Source: an uncultured Alphaproteobacteria bacterium
GTDB lineage: Bacteria; Pseudomonadota; Alphaproteobacteria; RF32; CAG-239
Assembly (NCBI GenBank): GCA_944392185.1
Contig: CALXVW010000111.1
Coordinates: 1 to 7,809, forward strand
Direction: 5' to 3'
DNA: 7,809 bases
Below, one piece after another: positions 1 through 5,382 of the stretch (position 1 is the first letter of the stretch; the number at the start of each line of letters is the position of its first letter). Under the pieces are notes generated by a model. The model was not told the DNA's origin. It did not search any database and worked only from the letters and a program-made list of their open reading frames with translations. Made by a program: the position numbers and the translations under genes.

Positions 1-2081
1 GCAAGCTTGATCCGGTTATCGGGCGAGAGCATGAGATAAGAAGAACGGTTCAAGTCTTGTCCCGCCGCACCAAAAACAATCCGGTCTTGATAGGAGAGCC
101 CGGCGTTGGTAAAACAGCGATTGTTGAGGGCTTGGCCATGAGAATTGTCAACAACGACGTGCCGGAGAGCTTGAGAGGCAAAAGGCTGTTGTCGCTGGAT
201 TTGGGTGCGCTGATTGCCGGAGCCAAGTTCAGAGGCGAGTTTGAAGAGCGCCTAAAAGCGGTTCTAAAAGATGTTGAGGCCTCAGAAGGTGGAATCATAT
301 TGTTTATTGATGAGATGCACACCTTGGTTGGCGCCGGAGCCTCAGAGGGCTCAATGGATGCCTCCAACTTGCTGAAACCGGCATTAGCCAGAGGCGAGCT
401 GCATTGCCTTGGCGCCACGACATTGAATGAGTATAAGAAATATGTTGAAAAAGATGCAGCCTTGGCGCGTCGTTTCCAGGCGGTATATGTTGGTGAGCCA
501 AATGTTGAAGAGACAATTTCAATTTTGCGAGGTATCAAGGAAAAGTTTGAACTGCACCATGGTGTCAAGATTTCAGATGGAGCTTTGATAGCGGCAGCCA
601 CACTGTCCAACCGCTATATCAGTGATAGATTTTTGCCAGATAAAGCGATAGATTTGATGGATGAGGCAGCCAGTGCTTTGCGTATGGCGATAGATTCCAA
701 GCCGGAAGAGCTAGATGAACTTGACCGCAGAATTTTGCAGTTAAAGATAGAAAGAGAAGGAATAAAGAAGGAAACTGATCCTAAGTCCAAAGAAAGAAGT
801 GAGCTGGTAGCTTACGAGATATCTGGCCTGGAGGCCAAGGCAAATGCGCTGGAAGAAAAATGGCGTGAGGAAAAACAGGGCCTGGCCAACTTCACAGGCT
901 TGAAAGACCAGTTAGATAAAGCCCGCATAGAGGTTGAAATAGCCAAGAGAGAAGGCCGCTTTGAACGCGCCGGCGAGTTGCAATACAGCGTTATTCCCGA
1001 CCTTGAACGCAAGATACAAGCGGCAGAAGAAAAAGCCAAGGAACACAAAAACAGCTTTTCTGAAACGGTTACGGAAGAAAATATTGCCAACGTGGTTTCC
1101 AAATGGACAGGTATTCCGGTTGATAAAATGTTGGAAGGCGAGAAAGAAAAGCTTCTGCATATGGAGGAGTTTTTATCTAAGCGTGTTATTGGCCAAAAAG
1201 AGGCTATTGCCGCAGTATCTAATGCGGTAAGACGTTCAAGAGCCGGAATTTCAGATGCCAAACAACCAATAGGGTCCTTCCTGTTCTTGGGGCCGACCGG
1301 TGTGGGCAAGACAGAGCTGAGCAAAGCCTTGGCAGAGTTCTTGTTTAATGATGAGAGCGCCATGCTGAGGGTTGACATGTCTGAATACATGGAGAAACAC
1401 GCGGTTGCCCGTTTGATAGGTTCTCCTCCGGGATATGTCGGCTATGAGGAAGGCGGCTTCTTGACCGAGGCTGTTCGCCGCAGACCCTACCAGGTTATTT
1501 TGTTTGATGAGATAGAAAAAGCGCACCCTGATGTTTTCAACATCTTGTTGCAGGTTTTGGATGATGGCCGCCTAACCGATGGCAAAGGTCGGACGGTGGA
1601 CTTCAAGAACACCATTATCATCATGACGTCTAACTTGGGTTCTGAGATATTGTCAAACGCCACCGGCGCTGATGATGGCAAACAGATTAGAGCCAAGGTT
1701 ATGGAGATTGTAAAAGCCTCGTTCCGTCCGGAGTTTATCAACAGGATAGACGAGATAACAATCTTCCACAAACTGGATAAGAGCAACATCAAAGAGATTG
1801 CCAAGATTCAGATTGAGAATATTGAGAAACGGTTGAGTGATCGCAATATTCACCTGAAGGTAACAGAGCCTGCCTTTATCTGGATTGTAAATAACGGCTA
1901 TGATCCGACCTATGGTGCGCGTCCGTTAAAGAGATTGCTGAAAAACCAGATAGAAAATAAGCTTGCGCTAAAAATTCTTGATGGTGAGATAGGTGATAAC
2001 GACACGGCCAGCATCATTGTGACAGACGGCAACTTGGATATCGTAAGAGATAAGAAGAGTTCGCCTGCCAAATCGGCCTGA
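1..2081 (+). CDS. clpB: ATP-dependent disaggregase ClpB (5' partial)
   Basis: This is a cytoplasmic Hsp100 AAA+ ring ATPase that pulls polypeptides out of aggregates together with DnaK. The frame is open from base 3 and begins with KLDPVIGR, so the N-terminal domain and about 170 residues (E. coli ClpB has 857) lie outside the window; 692 residues are visible. NBD1 has Walker A GEPGVGKT (bases 93-116), Walker B ending FIDE, and the ALARRF arginine-finger region. A charged coiled-coil middle domain follows (roughly bases 690-1090), and its presence separates ClpB from ClpA and ClpC. NBD2 has Walker A GPTGVGKT (1290-1313), Walker B VILFDE (1494-1511), pore loop GYVGYEEGG and sensor-2 GARPLKR. 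The first pore loop reads KFRG where E. coli has KYRG, so the aromatic is kept. An in-frame TTG at 57 is internal and not the start. The gene ends in TGA just before a strong terminator, so it is monocistronic at its 3' side. Its promoter is not visible. Confidence 0.97.
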   Translation, partial: KLDPVIGREHEIRRTVQVLSRRTKNNPVLIGEPGVGKTAIVEGLAMRIVNNDVPESLRGKRLLSLDLGALIAGAKFRGEFEERLKAVLKDVEASEGGIILFIDEMHTLVGAGASEGSMDASNLLKPALARGELHCLGATTLNEYKKYVEKDAALARRFQAVYVGEPNVEETISILRGIKEKFELHHGVKISDGALIAAATLSNRYISDRFLPDKAIDLMDEAASALRMAIDSKPEELDELDRRILQLKIEREGIKKETDPKSKERSELVAYEISGLEAKANALEEKWREEKQGLANFTGLKDQLDKARIEVEIAKREGRFERAGELQYSVIPDLERKIQAAEEKAKEHKNSFSETVTEENIANVVSKWTGIPVDKMLEGEKEKLLHMEEFLSKRVIGQKEAIAAVSNAVRRSRAGISDAKQPIGSFLFLGPTGVGKTELSKALAEFLFNDESAMLRVDMSEYMEKHAVARLIGSPPGYVGYEEGGFLTEAVRRRPYQVILFDEIEKAHPDVFNILLQVLDDGRLTDGKGRTVDFKNTIIIMTSNLGSEILSNATGADDGKQIRAKVMEIVKASFRPEFINRIDEITIFHKLDKSNIKEIAKIQIENIEKRLSDRNIHLKVTEPAFIWIVNNGYDPTYGARPLKRLLKNQIENKLALKILDGEIGDNDTASIIVTDGNLDIVRDKKSSPAKSA

Positions 2082-2094
2082 TAAGAGGTAAGCT

Positions 2095-2135
2095 AAAAAC
2101 CCCCCGCTTGGAAAAAGTTCCAAGCGGGGGTTTTT
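2095..2135. terminator. Bidirectional intrinsic terminator between clpB and the HTH gene
   Basis: A perfect 13-bp stem (2101-2113 with 2118-2130, core CCCCCGCTTGGAA) closes an AAAG loop. It is followed by five T on the plus strand and preceded by a run of five A, so the minus strand also has a U tract. It lies 13 bases after the clpB stop and directly after the stop of the convergent small gene, so it can serve both. Confidence 0.93.
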
Positions 2136-2137
2136 GA

Positions 2138-2362
2138 TTAATCAATTAGTTGGATATGGACTTTTTTGCCGTAATACCGGATGAGGCGCCAATATTTGCG
2201 CAGAGAAAGCCTGCCGCCGCACTCGATTATATCAACCCAATCGACGGGAAATTTTAATTGCCTTGCCACATAGGTGATTGTTTGCTTTTTCTCTAGCCTG
2301 ATTTGCCTTAATTGTGGGCCGATATCTTGCCGCCAGGTTTCTTGAATGGTTCTATAGTTCAT
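2138..2362 (-). CDS. Small XRE-like helix-turn-helix protein
   Basis: A 74-residue protein, probably DNA-binding. Residues 15-70 fit the five-helix XRE/Cro fold: LRQIRLEKKQTITYVARQL gives helix 1 and helix 2 with the usual 'R...TITYVA' spacing. Next comes a recognition-helix region (FPVDWVDIIECGGR), in which 'IIECGGR' sits where XRE proteins have 'IERGKR'. LSLRKYWRLIRYYGKKVHIQL then matches the final helices and tail. The protein has no other domain, no signal peptide and no membrane segment. The ATG start is supported by AGGAG nine bases upstream. No toxin gene is adjacent, so this is either an orphan antitoxin-like regulator or an autonomous small repressor. Its target is unknown. A transcription terminator lies just upstream of its ribosome binding site, so expression probably depends on read-through of the leader RNA at 2386-2554. 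It converges on clpB across a shared terminator. The HTH assignment is by motif shape and was not tested by search. Confidence 0.8.
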   Translation of the reverse strand: MNYRTIQETWRQDIGPQLRQIRLEKKQTITYVARQLKFPVDWVDIIECGGRLSLRKYWRLIRYYGKKVHIQLID

Positions 2363-2371
2363 CGTTTCAAA

Positions 2372-2376
2372 CTCCT
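2372..2376 (-). promoter_or_regulatory. Shine-Dalgarno of the HTH gene
   Basis: The minus strand reads AGGAG, nine bases before the ATG at 2362. This fixes the start and supports the small gene as real. It lies only about ten bases after the T tract of the upstream terminator. Confidence 0.8.
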
Positions 2377-2385
2377 AAATTTCTT

Positions 2386-2419
2386 ATTAAAAAGAAACCG
2401 CCTTTTAAGAAAAAGGCGG
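2386..2419 (-). terminator. Intrinsic terminator or attenuator upstream of the HTH gene
   Basis: On the minus strand, CCGCCTTTT (2419-2411), a TCTT loop and AAAAGGCGG (2406-2398) form a perfect 9-bp stem. It is followed by the T-rich tail TTTCTTTTTAAT. It ends about ten bases before the Shine-Dalgarno of the HTH gene, which leaves no room for an ordinary promoter in between. It either ends an sRNA or acts as an attenuator. Confidence 0.85.
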
Positions 2420-2529
2420 GGAGGTAGAAACTGTAACACAACAGTCTGCCTTATTCGTCATGCAAGCATGCTTATATCGGCAGCTCCCCAAAAGAGGAGT
2501 AGTTTTTTGTGTTAAGGAGCTTCTACACT

Positions 2530-2554
2530 CCGCAAGCGTAACTCACGCTTGCGG
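2530..2554 (-). other. 5' hairpin of the candidate RNA
   Basis: A perfect 9-bp inverted repeat, CCGCAAGCG and CGCTTGCGG, encloses a 7-base loop. There is no T tract on either side, so it is not an intrinsic terminator. Its first base coincides with the predicted transcription start, so it would form a stabilising 5'-end hairpin. Confidence 0.65.
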
Positions 2555-2559
2555 AAATG

Positions 2560-2587
2560 ATATTAACGCATAAAGATTAATTTGCAA
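2560..2587 (-). promoter_or_regulatory. Candidate promoter of the structured RNA
   Basis: The minus strand has TTGCAA (2587-2582), a 16-base spacer and TAATAT (2565-2560). Each box matches four of six consensus positions. The expected start falls near 2553, at the 5' hairpin. It sits in an AT-rich island (2555-2600) between GC-rich hairpins. Prediction by eye only. Confidence 0.4.
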
Positions 2588-2636
2588 TTAATTTGTTTAT
2601 GGCATGAGCGCCAGCGAAACGAACTTTGTGAGTTGA

Positions 2637-2659
2637 GCGGATTACAGCTAAGTAATGCC
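2637..2659 (+). repeat. Repeat core, copy 1
   Basis: A 23-bp core starting GCGGATTACAGC. It matches copy 2 (2774-2796) at 18 of 23 positions without gaps and copy 3 (2888-2910) at 18 of 23, the first 12 bases being identical to copy 3. Confidence 0.65.
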
Positions 2660-2660
2660 T

Positions 2661-2695
2661 CCAGGCGCTTGCCTGGTCGCCGTGCGCGCTCGCAC
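2661..2695. repeat. Tandem tetraloop hairpins after core copy 1
   Basis: CCAGGC-GCTT-GCCTGG (2661-2676) is followed by GTGCG-CGCT-CGCAC (2682-2695). Both stems are perfect. The first stem recurs after core copy 2 with a different loop, so the stem is conserved while the loop changes. Confidence 0.65.
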
Positions 2696-2736
2696 TGCAA
2701 TTAAATTATGCAAGAGGGCAGTATTTGTTTGAACAT

Positions 2737-2758
2737 GGCACCCAAAATTAGCGCCCCG
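2737..2758 (+). repeat. Linker repeat GGCACC...ATTAGC, copy 1
   Basis: GGCACC, four bases, ATTAGC, three bases, CCG. The same arrangement recurs at 2831-2852, so the 15 fixed positions are identical. It marks the start of repeat units 2 and 3. Confidence 0.55.
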
Positions 2759-2773
2759 ACCAACGGGAGCGGT

Positions 2774-2796
2774 GCGGCTCACGGCTAGGTATTGCC
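2774..2796 (+). repeat. Repeat core, copy 2
   Basis: The second copy of the 23-bp core, with substitutions mainly in the middle (GCGGCTCACGGC instead of GCGGATTACAGC). The 3' part keeps the GCTARGTAWTGCC pattern of copy 1. Confidence 0.6.
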
Positions 2797-2797
2797 C

Positions 2798-2831
2798 CTG
2801 CCGGCTTCGGCAGCTCCAGGCCGTCGCCTGG
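2798..2831. repeat. Tandem tetraloop hairpins after core copy 2
   Basis: CTGCCG-GCTT-CGGCAG (2798-2813) is followed by CCAGGC-CGTC-GCCTGG (2816-2831). The second stem is the same as the hairpin at 2661-2676. Confidence 0.65.
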
Positions 2832-2852
2832 GCACCGCCGATTAGCAAGCCG
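2831..2852 (+). repeat. Linker repeat GGCACC...ATTAGC, copy 2
   Basis: The second copy of the linker motif. It begins at the last base of the preceding hairpin and leads into the topA terminator. Confidence 0.55.
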
Positions 2853-2853
2853 T

Positions 2854-2881
2854 AAAAAGCCACCTCAACGGGTGGCTTTTT
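2854..2881. terminator. Bidirectional terminator downstream of topA
   Basis: AAAAAGCCACC (2854-2864) pairs with GGTGGCTTTTT (2871-2881) around a TCAACG loop. The stem is flanked by an A run and a T run, so it works on both strands. On the minus strand it lies 22 bases after the topA stop and would end the plsY-dprA-topA transcript. It would also stop any plus-strand transcript of the repeat array from entering topA in antisense. Confidence 0.9.
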
Positions 2882-2887
2882 AGTCTT

Positions 2888-2910
2888 GCGGATTACAGCG
2901 GAGTTATCGC
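2888..2910 (+). repeat. Repeat core, copy 3, overlapping the topA stop
   Basis: Begins GCGGATTACAGC, identical to copy 1 over 12 bases, then diverges with AGT and AT positions kept. It contains the topA stop codon (2904-2906). It is followed by hairpin CCGGGG-CGTT-CCCCGG (2912-2927), which lies inside topA and encodes its last residues. Confidence 0.55.
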
Positions 2911-5369
2911 ACCGGGGCGTTCCCCGGGTGGATGATGTTTAGGGCTTCTTCCAACGTAGGTTCTCTGTCTTTGAGAGCTTTTGGCAGAGCATAATTGACC
3001 TTGCCGCATTTCAGATAAGGTCCATAGCGGCCGGAGAGAAGCGTAATCTCTTGCTTGTTGGCGGGGTTGATACCCAAAACCTTGCCGCTCGGGCGCTCTT
3101 TGGCACCGGCCAGCAACTCTTTTGCCCTCTCAAGAGTGATGTTGAAAATAGTATCATTCCCGCGCAGAGATTGCGACTTATTGCCTTGCTTGATATAGGG
3201 GCCGAATTTGCCGACATTAACCTGAATGTCCTCACCCAAATCAAACGGCAAGGAGACAAGTCTTGCTGCCTGCTCAAAGGTGAGTTCCTCTGGTGAAATA
3301 TTCTTGGGCAAGGCGGCACGCTTTGGCTTTTCGGTGGTGGCAGTGGCATCTTCGCCCAGCTGCAGATAAAAACCATAAGGGCCTTTTTTGAGGTATACTT
3401 TTAGCCCGTTTAATTCACCCAAAACCTTATCTTCGGGGTTAGGCGTTTTGACAGTGGCAGCAGCCTCCTCATCGGCGGTATCAACCAAAGGCTTGGTGTA
3501 TTTGCACTCAGGATAGTTTGAACAGCCGATAAACGCGCCAAACCGCCCAAGCTTGACGCTCAATCTGCCTTTGCCGCATTCGGGGCAAACACGCGGGTCA
3601 GAGCCATCCTCACGCGGCGGAAACAGGTGATGAGACAAGACCTCGTCAATTTTCTCAATGACCTCGCTGATTTGCAGAGGCTTAACCGCATCAATGTTTT
3701 TGATAAACTTGACCCAGAACCCGTGCAGAAGTTTTTTCCACTCCATGGCGCCGGCAGAAACATCATCCAAAAATTCCTCCAACTGAGCGGTGAAGTCATA
3801 CTCCACATATTTTCTGAAGAAGTTCTCCAAAAATACGGTAACAATGCGGCCGCGGTCTTCGGGAATAAAGCGGAGTTTTTCCACCCGCACATATTTGCGC
3901 TCCTGCAAAACGGCAATAATCGTGGCATAGGTAGACGGACGTCCGATGCCGAGCTCCTCAAGCTTTTTAACCAAGCTGGCCTCGGTGAATCTTGGCGGCG
4001 GGGTGGTAAAGTGCTGCTCGGGCGTAATCTCGCCTTTGGTAACATGCTCGCCTTCCGTCACATTGGGTAAAATACGGTTCTCATCATCTTCATCGGCATC
4101 ATCTTTAGATTCTTGATAGAGCTTGAGAAAACCGTCAAAGTCAATAACTTGCCCGTTGGCACGCAGCAAAATTTGCGTATCTGCGGAGATGGCATCAATG
4201 ACCACTTTATCCAAAATTGCAGGGTTCATTTGGCAGGCGACCGTACGTTTCCAAATCAGCTCATAGAGCTTGTGAGCATCGCTGTCTAATTTTGTTTCCA
4301 TCTTTTTGGGTGTGTTCATCACATCTGATGGCCTGATAGCCTCGTGAGCTTCTTGCGCATTTTTTGACTTGGTTTTGTATTCCTTGGCCACTTTGGGCAG
4401 ATAGGCCTCGCCAAAATATTTCACAATAGCTTCTCTGCAGGCGGCAATAGCCTCTTGAGAGAGGTTGACCGCGTCAGTACGCATATAGGTGATAAACCCG
4501 TCTTCATAAAGCTTTTGAGCAATCTGCATGGTCTTTTTGGCAGAGAAACGGAGCTTGCGCGCAGCCTCTTGCTGGAGGGTAGAGGTTGTAAACGGCGGAG
4601 CCGGATAACGGTTTGTCTTTTTGCGCTCGACATTGGCAATGGAGAACTCTTGAGCCTCAATTTTGGCTTTTGCATCCAAAGCTTTTGCCTCGGAGTTGAT
4701 ATCAAATTTCTCGAGCTTTTTGCCGTCAAGCTGAACAAGGCGTGACTTAATTAATGCTTTGGCAGAGGTAAAGAGCTCTGCATCAATGGTCCAATATTCT
4801 TCGGGCTTAAATTTCTCAATCTCATTTTCACGGTCGCAAATCAGACGAAGAGCAACAGATTGCACGCGGCCAGCGGATTTTGAGCCCGGCAGTTTGCGCC
4901 ACAAAACCGGTGAAAGGGTAAACCCAACCAGGTAGTCAAGCGCGCGGCGCGCCATATAGGCAGAAACCAAGTTGTCATCAATCTGGCGAGGATTTTTAAT
5001 GGCCTCCGTCACGGCAGATTTGGTAATTTCGTGGAAAACAACACGCTCAATTTTTTTATCTTTGAGCAATTTTTTTGCTTTTAATTCTTCTAAAATATGC
5101 CAAGCAATAGCCTCTCCCTCTCTATCCGGGTCGGATGCGAGAACGATGGTATCAGCTTCTTTAACGGCTTTGACAATATCTGCCAAATGTTTTTTTCCGC
5201 CCGGGGAGAGCTCCCAAGTCATTGCAAAATCTTTATCGGGATCAACGGAGCCATCTTTGCTCGGCAAGTCGCGAATATGCCCGAAACTGGCCAGAACCTG
5301 ATAATCTTTTCCCAGATACTTATTAATGGTTTTGGCTTTTGCCGGAGATTCCACAATCACTAATTTCAT
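2904..5369 (-). CDS. topA: DNA topoisomerase I (type IA)
   Basis: An 821-residue enzyme that relaxes negatively supercoiled DNA by passing strands through a transient 5'-phosphotyrosine break. The N-terminal Toprim domain has VIVESPAKAKTI (catalytic Glu7) and the acidic triad DPDRE (Asp80, Asp82, Glu84). The active-site Tyr295 is in GFITYMRTD. The toroidal core follows with GRPSTYATII near 476. A four-cysteine zinc ribbon (Cys595, 598, 616, 622) comes next, then three C-terminal topoisomerase repeats with the GPYGFYL, GKFGPYI and GRYGPYL motifs near 663, 720 and 780. An acidic stretch (DDADEDDE, 423-430) lies within the core. The ATG start gives the family N-terminus MKLVIVESPAKA. Its ribosome binding site is weak (GGGA, eight bases away), and the start lies 13 bases after dprA stops, which suggests cotranscription. 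The last ten or so codons are written in a palindromic repeat unit (see 2888-2930). Confidence 0.97.
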   Translation of the reverse strand: MKLVIVESPAKAKTINKYLGKDYQVLASFGHIRDLPSKDGSVDPDKDFAMTWELSPGGKKHLADIVKAVKEADTIVLASDPDREGEAIAWHILEELKAKKLLKDKKIERVVFHEITKSAVTEAIKNPRQIDDNLVSAYMARRALDYLVGFTLSPVLWRKLPGSKSAGRVQSVALRLICDRENEIEKFKPEEYWTIDAELFTSAKALIKSRLVQLDGKKLEKFDINSEAKALDAKAKIEAQEFSIANVERKKTNRYPAPPFTTSTLQQEAARKLRFSAKKTMQIAQKLYEDGFITYMRTDAVNLSQEAIAACREAIVKYFGEAYLPKVAKEYKTKSKNAQEAHEAIRPSDVMNTPKKMETKLDSDAHKLYELIWKRTVACQMNPAILDKVVIDAISADTQILLRANGQVIDFDGFLKLYQESKDDADEDDENRILPNVTEGEHVTKGEITPEQHFTTPPPRFTEASLVKKLEELGIGRPSTYATIIAVLQERKYVRVEKLRFIPEDRGRIVTVFLENFFRKYVEYDFTAQLEEFLDDVSAGAMEWKKLLHGFWVKFIKNIDAVKPLQISEVIEKIDEVLSHHLFPPREDGSDPRVCPECGKGRLSVKLGRFGAFIGCSNYPECKYTKPLVDTADEEAAATVKTPNPEDKVLGELNGLKVYLKKGPYGFYLQLGEDATATTEKPKRAALPKNISPEELTFEQAARLVSLPFDLGEDIQVNVGKFGPYIKQGNKSQSLRGNDTIFNITLERAKELLAGAKERPSGKVLGINPANKQEITLLSGRYGPYLKCGKVNYALPKALKDREPTLEEALNIIHPGNAPVR

Positions 5370-5382
5370 TCTTAAATTCCCA

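Larger units (their letters stand above)
2386..2554 (-). ncRNA. Candidate structured sRNA or leader RNA of the HTH gene
   Basis: Read on the minus strand, this stretch folds by eye into an ordered RNA of about 168 nt. A 5' hairpin (2554-2530) comes first. A closing stem follows: GUAGAAGCU (2526-2518) pairs with AGUUUCUAC (2432-2424). A 4x2 internal loop then leads to AACACAA (2513-2507) paired with UUGUGUU (2441-2435). Inside is a three-way junction with hairpin CUCCUC-UUUU-GGGGAG (2499-2484) stacked directly on a second arm, CUGCC (2483-2479) with GGCAG (2450-2446), which carries an inner CAUG/CAUG hairpin. The terminator at 2419-2386 ends it. Two pairs are G-U on this strand and would be A-C mismatches on the other strand, which favours minus-strand transcription. 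A candidate promoter lies just upstream. It matches no riboswitch or housekeeping RNA (6S, SRP, tmRNA, RNase P) that I can recognise. The function is unknown. Confidence 0.6.
2601..2930. repeat. Array of three diverged hairpin-bearing repeat units, no gene
   Basis: This is the gene-free stretch between the RNA candidate and topA, plus the last 27 bases of topA. Three units can be aligned by eye. Each has an ATKAGC anchor (2604, 2747, 2841), then a 23-bp core beginning GCGG (2637, 2774, 2888), then one or two GC-rich hairpins with 4-base loops. Spacing between cores is 137 and 114 bases, so the array is irregular and not CRISPR-like. GC is about 66-74% in the hairpin parts and about 34% at 2700-2750, against about 45% in neighbouring genes. 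No open reading frame here has a credible start. It could be a local expansion of a dispersed palindromic element, a degraded mobile element, or a structured RNA. Confidence 0.6.

Noticed and set aside
50..1853. Several long minus-strand frames opposite clpB
   Set aside because: They are antisense shadows of a well-conserved coding sequence and show no family motifs.
2484..2508. A plus-strand terminator (CTCCCC, AAAA, GAGGAG, then TAGTTTTTT)
   Set aside because: The stem has a C-A mismatch on the plus strand but a full stem with G-U on the minus strand. The T run is also explained as the A-rich junction of the minus RNA, and no plus-strand gene ends there.
2312..2515. A 67-codon plus-strand open frame over the HTH gene start and the RNA
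   Set aside because: It runs antisense through the HTH coding region, through the terminator and through the paired RNA stems, and the protein looks like nothing known.
2420..2554. 6S RNA (shared CCGATAT with E. coli 6S and a long closing stem)
   Set aside because: The interior is a three-way junction rather than one long stem with a central bubble, and a seven-base match is not meaningful.
2720..2745. A tRNA remnant (GTTCAAAC on the minus strand, T-loop-like)
   Set aside because: No matching acceptor, anticodon or D arms can be placed around it.
2648..2863. A 71-codon minus-strand open frame across the repeat array
   Set aside because: Its GTG start lies within the topA terminator hairpin, it has no ribosome binding site of its own, and it is made of the hairpin repeats. 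High GC explains the lack of stops.
2601..2930. CRISPR array or integron attC sites
   Set aside because: The repeats are diverged, unevenly spaced and followed by differing hairpins. No GTTRRRY core pairs, integrase or cas genes are present.
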